DNA from: Casp-actino8 sp945862545
Lineage (GTDB): Bacteria; Actinomycetota; Acidimicrobiia; Acidimicrobiales; Ilumatobacteraceae
Reading direction: 5' to 3'
Assembly (NCBI GenBank): GCA_945862545.1
Contig: CAMAYS010000063.1
Coordinates: 1-10,726, forward strand
Length of the DNA: 10,726 nucleotides
Of the stretch, positions 1 through 7,778 are shown piece after piece; position 1 is the first letter of the stretch; every line of letters begins with the position of its first letter. The translations under genes were made by a program, and so were the position numbers. The notes beneath the pieces were generated by a model. The model did no database searches and was not told the origin of the DNA. It worked only from the letters and a program-made list of their open reading frames with translations.

Positions 1-2919
1 CTCTTGCGTGAGGTGCGGCGTCAACTCCGCCCACTTGAGCGACAAGCAGATGCGGCGCGTCGTCATGGCGACCTCGTCAGCGAACTCAATGCTTTACGTT
101 TGTTTTTGTCGGGACGAGAGATTTCTGCATTTCGTATTCGTCTAGAAGCCTTGGCGATTGATCGATCCGAGGCAACTCGAAAAGAAGACGAACTGCGTCG
201 GCTACTTGCCGAACTTGATACCAAGGTCATGGCCGCTGAAGCCGAACTGTCCGCTCGGGGTGAAAGTGGTTTGGGCGACGAATTGGTGCGCGTTGAACAG
301 CTACGCGAACGCTCGCGTGGTATTTCAATGCTGTTAGTTGAGCGCCGCCGTTCCTATGAGCGTGACCGTGGTCAAATGATGGATTCTGGCGTCGTAGCCA
401 ATCTCGAAGCGGATGCCGCACGGCTTCGAGGCGAACTTGATGAAGTTGAAATAGCAATCAGTCGACTAGAACCTGAAAATCTCGAACTTGCCAACGATGA
501 AGCGGCCTTTGAAGGCGAACGAACCCATGCCGCAACTTTGTTTGACCATATTTCGTCGTCCACAATTTCAGCCGCGAGCGCTGCTGCTGAAGTGCGGGGT
601 GAGTTAAGGACGTTACGCGCCTCAGTTGAGTCGGCAGATTCTGAGCACCGTCGACTTGCGGCGCGCATGCAGACCTTGGCCGAACGTGATCTTCGCTATG
701 CCACCGATATTGAACGTTTGCGCAACGAATGTGAAAACGCACAGATGGTTGAAGAACCATTGGTTGGCGAGGTCACGCAGGCCGAAGCACATCGCTTATC
801 CGCCGAGGCAGAACTGGAAACGGCCCTCGCTACGCGTAATGCAGTCGCTGCAGAATTGGCTCGTTGGCAAGCCCGTGGCGAGGCACTGCAATTGGCTCTT
901 GATAGCGCACGTGCTCGCGCTGGTGCTGAAAAACTGAAAGATGTGTCGGGTGTCGTCGGAACCCTGCTTGACCTTGTCGTGATTGATGAGGGCTGGGAAC
1001 AGTCAGTTGAAGCGGCCCTGGGCGAAGCATTGTTGTCCGTTGTCGTTGAGAACACCGAGTCTGCTCGTCGGGCTCTCGCTCACCTGCGCGCTGCAGCGAC
1101 TTCGGGGGCTGTTTTGGCTCTCGGATCAAAATTGGAGATAGCGGTTTCCGGTCTTCATCCCACGGGTGCTCTGCGGATCCGCGATCATGTTCGTTCATCT
1201 CGCAAGGACGTGGCTGATCTGCTCGATCTATTGCTTGCTTCAGCCGTACAAGTCAAAGACTGGACTGCTGCTGTTGATGCGGTGATGAGTGACCCGCGTT
1301 TGGTCGCAGTGACGCCACAGGGAGACCGTTTCACCACCACTGGATGGCGTATCGGTGTTGCTGGTGGTGGAGCAACCGCTGCTGCTCTTGAGGACGCGTT
1401 ACAAAATGCGCATGCCTCAGAACGAGATCTCGCCGAACGCGATGTCCTAGTACGGCAGGCGCAAGGCAAACAACAGACAGCGCGGGCACATGAGGCCGAT
1501 GTACAAAAGCGTCTCGATGCAAATGACGCGGCGTTTACAGCGGCTTCTGAAGCTCTAGCTCGTGTGCAGAGTGAACGCCGAGAAGCAGCTACTGAGTCGG
1601 AGGGCTTGTTGCCGACTTTGAGTGAGATAGATGAGCGTCAAGAACGACTCAAATCTCGTGTCGGTGAACTTGAAGAACTCGTTCCCTCGCTTGAAAAAGA
1701 AGAGGATGATGAAGTGCAGGCCGCCAAAGCCAGAGGTGAAGCACGCGCCACGCTCGAGGCCCAGTCCACACTTTTGTCGGGTCGCCGCCGCGATCTTGAG
1801 GTGCGCAGCGCAGGGCTGATTGAGCGCAATCAGTTCACTCAGGAGCGATTGGTGGAAGTCGAACGTCGCTTGGCGGCTGACGCCGTGGCCCGCGCCGAGG
1901 CTGCAGGGCATCGTGAAAAAATTGAAAAGATTCTCTCGGCGACTGAGCGTTTAGCAGCCATCGTCGATGGACATCGTCACATCATTGAAGCACGCTTGGC
2001 GGACTTGCATGAGAAGCGTCGTCGCCAAAGTGATGAGGTTCGTGCATTGTCAACAACCCTTGACGAAATGCGTCGGGCGCGTTCGGCGACAGAACGTGAA
2101 CTCGAATCTGGACGAGAATTATCGCGTCGTTCAGAGGTTGAACAAACTGAAGTCAAAATGCGTTTGGAAGCGACTGTTGAGACCCTTCGTCGTGATCTAG
2201 ATGTGGAGCCCGAAGTCGCCGAAGCGGCAGAGATGCCTGCATTACCTGAAGGCGTGAGCGCCCCAGCGCGGACACGTGATCTTGAGCGCGAGTTGCGACT
2301 CATGGGTCCGATCAATCCGCTCGCTCTTGAAGAGTTCAACGAACTACAGGAGCGACATAAGTTCTTGGAAGTACAACTCGAAGATGTTCGCAACACACGT
2401 CGTGAATTAATGCGCGTGATTACTGCTATTGATCACGAGATTCAGTCTGTATTTGCAGGAGCATTCGCTGATGTAAGTGTGAACTTCACTCAACTTTTCG
2501 GCAATCTTTTCCCAGGTGGTACGGGGCGCTTGATTCTCACTAATCCTGATGATTTGTTAAACACTGGCATTGAGGTTGAAGCAAAACCAGGTGGAAAAAA
2601 TGTCAAGAAACTTAGTCTTTTGTCTGGTGGAGAGCGAAGTCTCACAGCCCTCGCATTTCTCTTTGCTGTCTTTCGCAGTCGGCCCTCTCCGTTCTATGTG
2701 ATGGACGAAGTTGAAGCGGCTCTTGACGATGTCAACCTGCATCGCTTCCTCGGGCTGATCAATGAGTTCCGCCAGGAAGCGCAATTGATTATTGTGAGTC
2801 ACCAAAAGCGCACCATGGAAGCGGGAGATTCTCTTCTCGGAGTCACAATGCAACCAGGCGGATCTTCCAAGGTTGTCACTGAACGCACTTCCGCTGCCGC
2901 TGGCGGCGCTGCCTCGTAG
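1..2919 (+). CDS. smc: Chromosome segregation protein SMC (5' end missing)
   Basis: SMC dimers, with ScpA and ScpB, condense and segregate the chromosome. The reading frame is open from base 1, so the start lies upstream; roughly the first 150-200 residues, with the Walker A head, are missing compared with a usual length near 1,150-1,200. Visible parts, numbered from the second codon: charged coiled coil to about 310; a hinge at about 312-460, starting KDVSGVVGTLLDLVV and ending near a Gly-rich GVAGGG; a returning coiled coil to about 750; then the C-terminal ATPase head. The head holds the ABC signature LSLLSGGERSLTAL (about 870-883), Walker B and D-loop FYVMDEVEAALDD, and the switch IIVSHQKRTME. 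A short Ala/Gly tail follows. ftsY starts 12 bases after the stop, which suggests cotranscription. The family assignment is certain; nothing visible is broken. Confidence 0.97.
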   Translation, partial: LLREVRRQLRPLERQADAARRHGDLVSELNALRLFLSGREISAFRIRLEALAIDRSEATRKEDELRRLLAELDTKVMAAEAELSARGESGLGDELVRVEQLRERSRGISMLLVERRRSYERDRGQMMDSGVVANLEADAARLRGELDEVEIAISRLEPENLELANDEAAFEGERTHAATLFDHISSSTISAASAAAEVRGELRTLRASVESADSEHRRLAARMQTLAERDLRYATDIERLRNECENAQMVEEPLVGEVTQAEAHRLSAEAELETALATRNAVAAELARWQARGEALQLALDSARARAGAEKLKDVSGVVGTLLDLVVIDEGWEQSVEAALGEALLSVVVENTESARRALAHLRAAATSGAVLALGSKLEIAVSGLHPTGALRIRDHVRSSRKDVADLLDLLLASAVQVKDWTAAVDAVMSDPRLVAVTPQGDRFTTTGWRIGVAGGGATAAALEDALQNAHASERDLAERDVLVRQAQGKQQTARAHEADVQKRLDANDAAFTAASEALARVQSERREAATESEGLLPTLSEIDERQERLKSRVGELEELVPSLEKEEDDEVQAAKARGEARATLEAQSTLLSGRRRDLEVRSAGLIERNQFTQERLVEVERRLAADAVARAEAAGHREKIEKILSATERLAAIVDGHRHIIEARLADLHEKRRRQSDEVRALSTTLDEMRRARSATERELESGRELSRRSEVEQTEVKMRLEATVETLRRDLDVEPEVAEAAEMPALPEGVSAPARTRDLERELRLMGPINPLALEEFNELQERHKFLEVQLEDVRNTRRELMRVITAIDHEIQSVFAGAFADVSVNFTQLFGNLFPGGTGRLILTNPDDLLNTGIEVEAKPGGKNVKKLSLLSGGERSLTALAFLFAVFRSRPSPFYVMDEVEAALDDVNLHRFLGLINEFRQEAQLIIVSHQKRTMEAGDSLLGVTMQPGGSSKVVTERTSAAAGGAAS

Positions 2920-2931
2920 GTAGATACAGCG

Positions 2932-3984
2932 ATGACAACTCAAAACTTATTGCTGATTCTTTTAGCGGTCACACTCGTTTTCGGATTCGGAGTCCTGCTT
3001 GTCGGTCGCCGTTCAAGTGCTCGCACTTCCCCCAAGGCAGTTGTTGACGAGCCGTTGGTTGCCGAAGTCTTGGCTCCAACAGCGTCCGTCAACCGTTGGG
3101 GGAAAACCGCGGTCGCACTCGCTGGCATTTTGGGTGGGGTGCGTTCTCGCGGTGGGATAACAAATGAAACGTGGGATGACCTTGAAGAAGCATTACTGAA
3201 AGCAGATGTCGGTATCGGAGTCACCGATGCCTTGCTGAATGGTTTGCGTCAGCGCGTGAAGTCAAAAGAGATTATCGACGGTGATGCATTGCTGGTCGCT
3301 CTGCAAAATGAGATGACGGCGAGACTTGTTCGAACTGATCGTGAGTTGAATTTCGCTGCTGTGGAGTTGGGTCGGGTCAACGTGTGGCTCTTCGTTGGGG
3401 TGAATGGCGTGGGCAAGACGACCACTATCGGAAAAGTTTCTGCGCAGCAGGCCGCTCTTGGTCGATCTGTGGTGTTGGCAGCGGGGGACACCTTTCGTGC
3501 CGCCGCCGCTGAACAGTTGGAAACATGGGCGACTCGCTCGGGCGCCGAATTGGTGCGCGGGGCCGAAGGTGGGGATCCCAGTTCTGTGATCTTTGATGGG
3601 GTTCAGCGGGCTGCGGCGAAGGGTTTTGATCTAGTTCTAGGCGACACGGCTGGCCGACTTCAAAATAAGACAAATCTGATGGATGAACTGCGCAAAGTTC
3701 GCCGTATTGCCGATCGCGAGCCTGGTCAGGTCACTGAAGTATTTCTGGTGATTGATGCCACGACGGGTCAAAATGGGCTGGCTCAAGCCCGCGAGTTCAC
3801 CGATGCCGCTGGCGTGACAGCCATAGTGCTCACCAAATTGGACGGTTCAGCCAAGGGTGGCATCGTTTTCGCCATTGAAACCGAAATGGGTATCCCCATC
3901 AAATTGGTTGGCCTTGGTGAAACGATTGATGATCTCGTGCCTTTTAACCCAGCCGACTTCGTCCACGGACTCTTTGCTGGCTGA
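2932..3984 (+). CDS. ftsY: Signal recognition particle receptor FtsY
   Basis: SRP receptor GTPase: it docks the SRP-ribosome-nascent chain complex at the membrane by forming a reciprocal GTPase heterodimer with Ffh. The 350-residue product begins with a hydrophobic membrane segment (about 5-25, ending in an Arg pair), then a short linker. A helical N domain follows (about 60-130, including DDLEEALLKADVGI) and then the G domain. Visible motifs are G1 GVNGVGKTTT (156-165), GDTFRAAAAEQL, G3 DTAGRL (238-243) and G4 TKLDGSAKGG (from 301), with the family ending GLGETIDDLVPFNPADF. The N-terminal transmembrane segment is the common actinobacterial form. The ATG has only a weak upstream AGGTAG. It is 12 bases from smc and probably in the same transcript. 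The bacterial partner gene ffh is downstream after the lipoprotein gene. Confidence 0.97.
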   Translation: MTTQNLLLILLAVTLVFGFGVLLVGRRSSARTSPKAVVDEPLVAEVLAPTASVNRWGKTAVALAGILGGVRSRGGITNETWDDLEEALLKADVGIGVTDALLNGLRQRVKSKEIIDGDALLVALQNEMTARLVRTDRELNFAAVELGRVNVWLFVGVNGVGKTTTIGKVSAQQAALGRSVVLAAGDTFRAAAAEQLETWATRSGAELVRGAEGGDPSSVIFDGVQRAAAKGFDLVLGDTAGRLQNKTNLMDELRKVRRIADREPGQVTEVFLVIDATTGQNGLAQAREFTDAAGVTAIVLTKLDGSAKGGIVFAIETEMGIPIKLVGLGETIDDLVPFNPADFVHGLFAG

Positions 3985-4043
3985 AATTTTAAATAATTCG
4001 GCAGATTGGGAACCAATACCGGGGTACGTAGCGTCATAGGTCC
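3985..4043 (+). promoter_or_regulatory. Putative ECF-like or leaderless promoter of the lipoprotein gene
   Basis: The 59-base gap holds an AT-rich run (3984-3998), then GGAACC (4009-4014), 17 bases, and CGTC (4032-4035), 8 bases before the ATG at 4044. This resembles the GGAAC...CGTC pattern of many actinobacterial ECF sigma promoters, with the AT run placed like an UP element. A start point about 6-9 bases after CGTC would fall at or next to the ATG, giving a leaderless message; that fits the absence of a usable SD. A second reading is a housekeeping TANNNT box (TAGCGT, 4029-4034), which also predicts a leaderless start. No intrinsic terminator is seen after ftsY, so read-through is possible too. 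Confidence 0.45.
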
Positions 4044-5636
4044 ATGAAGAAAATCATCGTTCCAGTTCTGACCGTATTCACCCTCTTCGCCGTTGCTTGC
4101 GGTGACGATCCCGATGCCTCGGGCCCCCCGATTCTGCGCATCGCAGGTGGGGTCAGTAGCGATAGGAACTCTGCTGATTCCTCACTCACCGGCGCACCGG
4201 AGAGTAGTGGCGACAAGATGATGTGGATGGGACAGCAGCACTTCACTGCGGTCGGCGATTTACCCTCTCTCGATAGTGACGCTCCGTCGTATGTCATATC
4301 TGCAAGCGATGTTGCCAAGCGAGACTTGAATTCTCTGCGCGAAGTATTTTCACTCAAAGATGAGTTTGTTGCCCAAGATGCAAATATGGGCGGCGGCTAC
4401 CTGGCGGGGGATTACAACACGAGTGATTCGCCGACGATGTACGTAAGTGCAGACGCTACGCATTACTGGAGTTATCTGGCTCCATGGTCGCGCTCGATGA
4501 CTGATGTGGGTTGTGCAATACCTCCGGTGGCTGAAGGCGACACCGTTCCGAGTGTGGAATCATGTTCCGTCCCGACGCCTCCAGAAAATGTGCCATCGGC
4601 AGGACAGGCTGAAGGTCTGTTTGATCAGATGTTGAAGGATCTCGGTCTCAAGCCCAAGGATTTCATCACTGAAAGCTCTGCGGATGAGTGGAACGCCAAT
4701 GTGACGGGTTACTTAACGATTGATGGTGTTCGCACTTCCTTGTCGTGGTCGGCCTCCTATGGTGCTGATGCGGAACTCGTGTGGGCGAGCGGTGTTTTGG
4801 CAGAAGTCACGCAAGCGGCGGACTATCCACGAATTGGAACCGCTCAGGGTATTGAGCGCTTGAACAATGATCAGCAGTACGGCTGGGGTGGTCCCATGGC
4901 CCGCGGCGGAGTTGTTTACGATGACATGGCCGGCACCTCGGTTGATGAGGCTGTGGCCTCACAGGGCGCTCCGAGAGCTTTAGCTCAAGGTATTGAGCCA
5001 GTGTCTGAAGAATTAATTGGGGTCACGGTTGACACCGTGCCCGAAATGATGCCGATGACGGTTACCACTGAGCCCGAAACTCTCGAGGGTACCGATGGCA
5101 TCAGCCCGGTAATCGGCGACGCGAATGTGACTGCTGTAGCCCCGCCTGATGGTCAGGAGATGCCAGTCGTTGAAATTGAGATCGTCGCCGTTGAAGAAGA
5201 GTTGTTGAGCCTGTACGGCGCAGATGGTTCGATCTACTTGGTCCCTGGATACGCCTTCTTGGCAGCGGAAGAGTCGGGTTGGACGCCGCGCTACTCGGTC
5301 TCGGCTTTGCCTGATGAGTTCATTGAAGAAGCAAGCATCGATATTGATGTGCCAACTACAGATGTGACTGAAGTGCCAGTCCCTGAGACGATAGTTCCCG
5401 AGGCAATTGACCCAAGCAATCCAGTTGTTGATGCAGTAACAATCACCCAAGACGCTGCCGACACTTTGCTTGGAATGACCGAAGGTGATGCCACAAAAAT
5501 GGCAGGAAATAATGGTTGGGGAGTACGCGTCGGCCAGCGTGATGACGAAATGTTTGCGCTGACAAAGGACTATCGAATGGACCGTGTGACTTTGACGATT
5601 GTTGCTGATGAGGTGACTAAAGTCGACGTTGGTTAG
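4044..5636 (+). CDS. Putative secreted lipoprotein with C-terminal I78-inhibitor-like domain
   Basis: I do not recognise a named protein. The 530-residue product starts with a lipoprotein signal: MKK, a hydrophobic core, then FAVAC with the lipidated Cys at about residue 19, followed by an acidic, Ser/Gly-rich tether. Residues about 60-300 look like a folded extracytoplasmic domain, with WSYLAPWSRSM, GYLTIDGVRTSLSWSASYGA and YPRIGTAQGIERLN. A Val/Pro/Glu/Thr-rich linker follows, then a second segment with IYLVPGYAFL and a short acidic VPTTDVTEVPVPETIVP linker. The last 69 residues (462-530) resemble I78 peptidase inhibitors: LLGMTEGDA, GWGVRV and TKDYRMDRVTLTIV, then a final VDVG. Between ftsY and ffh it is an exported protein flanked by the export machinery. 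There is no SD, and a possible ECF-like promoter lies just upstream. The lipoprotein call is good; the inhibitor-like domain is moderate; the function is unknown. Confidence 0.75.
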   Translation: MKKIIVPVLTVFTLFAVACGDDPDASGPPILRIAGGVSSDRNSADSSLTGAPESSGDKMMWMGQQHFTAVGDLPSLDSDAPSYVISASDVAKRDLNSLREVFSLKDEFVAQDANMGGGYLAGDYNTSDSPTMYVSADATHYWSYLAPWSRSMTDVGCAIPPVAEGDTVPSVESCSVPTPPENVPSAGQAEGLFDQMLKDLGLKPKDFITESSADEWNANVTGYLTIDGVRTSLSWSASYGADAELVWASGVLAEVTQAADYPRIGTAQGIERLNNDQQYGWGGPMARGGVVYDDMAGTSVDEAVASQGAPRALAQGIEPVSEELIGVTVDTVPEMMPMTVTTEPETLEGTDGISPVIGDANVTAVAPPDGQEMPVVEIEIVAVEEELLSLYGADGSIYLVPGYAFLAAEESGWTPRYSVSALPDEFIEEASIDIDVPTTDVTEVPVPETIVPEAIDPSNPVVDAVTITQDAADTLLGMTEGDATKMAGNNGWGVRVGQRDDEMFALTKDYRMDRVTLTIVADEVTKVDVG

Positions 5637-5642
5637 CCAACA

Positions 5643-5671
5643 GAGAACCTCCGATATTCGGGCGGTAGTCT
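5643..5671 (+). promoter_or_regulatory. Possible promoter of ffh
   Basis: The 45-base gap before ffh has GAGAACC (5643-5649), 17 bases, then AGTC (5667-5670). This is the same AACC-17-xGTC layout as in front of the lipoprotein gene. Overlapping it is a TANNNT box (TAGTCT, 5666-5671) that ends 10 bases before the ATG. Either reading would give a leaderless or nearly leaderless ffh message, and no SD is present. The assignment rests on motif spacing alone. Confidence 0.35.
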
Positions 5672-5681
5672 GCTCTGCGAT

Positions 5682-7097
5682 ATGTTCGACAATCTCTCCA
5701 ATCGATTTGACGGGATCTTTAAGCGGATTCGCGGCAAAGGACGCCTGACAGAAGCCGACGTCGACGCAGTTCTTCAGGAAATCCGCACTGCACTTTTAGA
5801 AGCCGACGTCAACGTCACCGTTGTACGTAACGTCGTCGAGCGTATTCGCCAGGGTGCGATTGGAATTGAAAGTTCCAAGGCTCTTGACCCGAGCCAGCAA
5901 GTCATCAAACTTGTTAATCAAGAACTCACCAGTATTCTCGGCGGAGAAACTCTGAAGATTTCTTATGCCAGCCGTCCACCAACCGTGGTCTTGATGGCGG
6001 GTCTACAAGGTTCAGGTAAAACTACGAACTCGGCCAAGTTGGCAAAGTGGTTTAAATCGCAGGGGCGCCATCCGTTATTGGTGGGCGCTGACTTGCAGCG
6101 CCCAGCTGCTGTCGAACAGCTACGTACTCTCGGTCGACAAATTGATGTACCAGTGTTCAGCGAACCTGGTGATCCGGTGACGACAGCGACGCGCGGGCTC
6201 GCAGAAGCACGCCGACTGGGCAAAGATGTGCTCATTGTTGACACCGCTGGTCGCTTGGCCATCGACGATGAGATGATGGCGCAGATTCGTCAAATATCGG
6301 ATCAGATCACACCGAATTACACCTTCTTGGTGATCGACGCCATGACTGGTCAAGACGCAGTCAATGTTGCGCAAGCTTTCCACAACACTTTGAACATTGA
6401 CGGCGTGATCTTGTCCAAACTTGATGGCGACGCGCGCGGTGGAGCAGCACTGTCAGTGAAAGAAGTCATCGGAAGACCGATCGCTTTTGCTAGTACTGGT
6501 GAAAAGCTGGACGCCTTCGAACAGTTCCACCCTGATCGTATGGCTGGTCGCATTTTGGGAATGGGCGACATGCTCACGCTCATTGAGCAAGCAGAACAGG
6601 CATTCGAAAAAGATAAGGCTGAAGAGGCCGCCGCCAAATTATTGGATGGCGACTTCACCTTGGACGACTTCCTTGAACAGATGCAGTCGCTGAAGAAGAT
6701 GGGGCCCTTGGGCGGGTTGATGGGCATGATGCCTGGAATGCCCAAAGAACTCAAGAACGCCAAAATCGGCGACGATGAACTTAAACCAGTTGAGGCCATC
6801 ATCCGCTCTATGACGGCTGCCGAAAGGCGCCAACCGGAGATCATTAACGGCAGTCGCCGCCAGCGAATTGCCACGGGAAGTGGTCGGTCTATCGCTGAGG
6901 TCAATCGACTGGTGAAGCAGTTCGGTGAAATGCAGAAAATGATGAAACGCATGGGCGGTATGACCACGGGGAAAAAGGGCAAGCGCAAGATGTCCTCAAT
7001 GGCCGGTCTCAGTGGTTTAGGAGCCCCAGCAGTACCTGGGTTCGGTGAAGCGCCAGGTGGCGATGGTGGCTTTACGGGCTTCCCGCCAGCGCGCTGA
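5682..7097 (+). CDS. ffh: Signal recognition particle protein Ffh (SRP54)
   Basis: GTPase and RNA-binding subunit of the SRP: it binds signal sequences as they leave the ribosome, together with 4.5S RNA, and hands them to FtsY. The 471-residue product has the whole family layout. The N domain includes LTEADVDAVLQEIRTALLEADV. The G domain has G1 GLQGSGKTTNSAKL (from 107), GADLQRPAAVEQL, G3 DTAGRL (from 187), G4 SKLDGDARGG (from 245) and STGEKLDAFEQFHPDR. The Met-rich M domain (about 300-435) has the signal-binding GPLGGLMGMMPGMP loop and the RNA-contacting SRRQRIATGSGRS stretch, then MQKMMKRMGGM. A Lys-rich then Gly/Pro-rich tail ends the protein. No ylxM gene lies upstream. There is no SD before the ATG. 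The identity is certain. Confidence 0.98.
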   Translation: MFDNLSNRFDGIFKRIRGKGRLTEADVDAVLQEIRTALLEADVNVTVVRNVVERIRQGAIGIESSKALDPSQQVIKLVNQELTSILGGETLKISYASRPPTVVLMAGLQGSGKTTNSAKLAKWFKSQGRHPLLVGADLQRPAAVEQLRTLGRQIDVPVFSEPGDPVTTATRGLAEARRLGKDVLIVDTAGRLAIDDEMMAQIRQISDQITPNYTFLVIDAMTGQDAVNVAQAFHNTLNIDGVILSKLDGDARGGAALSVKEVIGRPIAFASTGEKLDAFEQFHPDRMAGRILGMGDMLTLIEQAEQAFEKDKAEEAAAKLLDGDFTLDDFLEQMQSLKKMGPLGGLMGMMPGMPKELKNAKIGDDELKPVEAIIRSMTAAERRQPEIINGSRRQRIATGSGRSIAEVNRLVKQFGEMQKMMKRMGGMTTGKKGKRKMSSMAGLSGLGAPAVPGFGEAPGGDGGFTGFPPAR

Positions 7098-7110
7098 CAG
7101 CGCATTATCT

Positions 7111-7142
7111 CGCTAAACCTCACCCTTGTCGGGGGGTTGGCG
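7111..7142 (+). terminator. Weak hairpin after ffh, possible terminator
   Basis: An imperfect hairpin begins 13 bases after the ffh stop. Its pairs are CGC with GCG at the base, AACC (7116-7119) with GGTT (7135-7138), and CCC (7123-7125) with GGG (7131-7133), around a 5-base loop. No U run follows, so an ordinary intrinsic terminator is not supported; it could be a U-less terminator or chance. Confidence 0.22.
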
Positions 7143-7175
7143 TTGGGGAAGGAGGACTTCTGGGTTAGCCTTCCC
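7143..7175 (+). promoter_or_regulatory. Candidate promoter with overlapping dyad before rpsP
   Basis: TTGGGG (7143-7148), a 17-base spacer and TAGCCT (7166-7171, a TANNNT box) could form a promoter for the ribosomal operon, with a leader of about 45 bases. A perfect inverted repeat, GGGAAGG (7146-7152) and CCTTCCC (7169-7175), overlaps both boxes. If transcription starts here the repeat would act as DNA, for example as an operator. If transcription comes from further upstream it would form a 7-bp hairpin in the rpsP leader. The sequence cannot decide between these. Confidence 0.35.
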
Positions 7176-7209
7176 TGTCTGCTCGTGACTGGTTCCGAGC
7201 GTATGAGTC

Positions 7210-7214
7210 AGGAG
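7210..7214 (+). promoter_or_regulatory. Strong ribosome binding site of rpsP
   Basis: AGGAG lies 10 bases before the rpsP ATG. It is one of only two convincing SD sequences in the window; the other precedes rplS. Confidence 0.75.
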
Positions 7215-7224
7215 TTAGTACCCA

Positions 7225-7494
7225 ATGTCAGTCAAGTTACGCCTCACACGTGTCGGAAAAACCAAGCAGCCTCATTACCGCGTTGTCGCCAGCGACAGCC
7301 GTTCTGCACGCGATGGTTCTTTCCTTGAAATTCTGGGACAGTACAACCCGCGTCTTGAGCCTTCGGTCATCAACATTGATAATGACAAGGTCGTTGCTTG
7401 GTTGATGAAGGGTGCTCTTCCTACAGAGCGTGTGAAGAAGTTGCTCGAAATTTCGGGTGCCTGGGCTCAGTTCACTGCTGCTCGCGCTAAGTGA
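7225..7494 (+). CDS. rpsP: 30S ribosomal protein bS16
   Basis: Small-subunit ribosomal protein that helps assemble the 16S 5' domain and central region. The 89-residue product shows the family from end to end: MSVKLRLTRVGKTKQPHYRV, then VVASDSRSARDGSFLEILG, YNPRLEP, and the C-terminal DKVVAWLMKGALPTERVKKLL. Its length is typical. It has a strong AGGAG site and a 127-base gap upstream that may contain the operon promoter, so it is probably the first gene of rpsP-khpA-rimM-trmD-rplS. khpA follows 13 bases after the stop. Confidence 0.98.
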   Translation: MSVKLRLTRVGKTKQPHYRVVASDSRSARDGSFLEILGQYNPRLEPSVINIDNDKVVAWLMKGALPTERVKKLLEISGAWAQFTAARAK

Positions 7495-7507
7495 TTCGGT
7501 CGGCAAG

Positions 7508-7771
7508 ATGACTGATCCGAATGAAGTTTCCTCGCCCACAGCAATTGCTGTGTTGACACATGTGATTCGCTCGATTGTTGACGATCCAGAAGCCGTCAGT
7601 GTTGCTGAGACCGAAGGACGTAATCGTTTGCGTCTTGAAGTCAAAGTTGGTCCTGGCGATCTTGGTCGCGTGATCGGTCGCCGTGGTCGTACTGCTCAAA
7701 GCATCCGCACTCTCGTGCGCGCTGCTGCTGTCAAAGATGGACGCGAAGTCGACGTCGACTTCGTCGACTGA
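7508..7771 (+). CDS. khpA: KH-domain RNA-binding protein KhpA (YlqC family)
   Basis: Small KH-domain RNA-binding protein; in other Gram-positive bacteria KhpA pairs with KhpB (Jag) and affects cell elongation and RNA metabolism. The 87-residue product has a helix, the strand LRLEVKVGPGDLGRVIG, the KH loop GRRG (57-60), and the following helix RTAQSIRTLVRAAA. The family's place between rpsP and rimM is conserved in Actinobacteria. I chose the ATG at 7508: an earlier in-frame GTG at 7457 would overlap rpsP by 38 bases and add residues not found in the family. No clear SD is present. The protein ends in VDVDFVD, whose codons create a palindrome. Confidence 0.93.
   Translation: MTDPNEVSSPTAIAVLTHVIRSIVDDPEAVSVAETEGRNRLRLEVKVGPGDLGRVIGRRGRTAQSIRTLVRAAAVKDGREVDVDFVD
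7744..7763 (+). repeat. 20-bp perfect palindrome at the end of khpA
   Basis: CGAAGTCGACGTCGACTTCG reads the same on both strands. A third GTCGAC follows at 7763-7768. Each GTCGAC encodes Val-Asp in frame, so the palindrome may be a by-product of a VDVD tail. In RNA it could fold into an 8-bp stem just before the khpA stop. Confidence 0.8.
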
Positions 7772-7778
7772 TTTCGGC

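Noticed and set aside
5628..5641. Hairpin GTTGG-TTAG-CCAAC over the lipoprotein stop codon
   Set aside because: It has only 5 bp and no U run, so it is too weak to call a terminator.
5750..5810. 13-bp direct repeat AGAAGCCGACGTC, 48 bases apart
   Set aside because: Both copies encode EADV in the normal Ffh N domain; explained by protein sequence.
6350..7123. Long open frame of 257 codons on the minus strand
   Set aside because: It is antisense to the M-domain half of ffh; the Ser/Pro-rich product has no family features.
7457..7507. Earlier GTG start for khpA
   Set aside because: It would overlap rpsP by 38 bases and add residues before the family's usual N terminus; the ATG at 7508 fits better.
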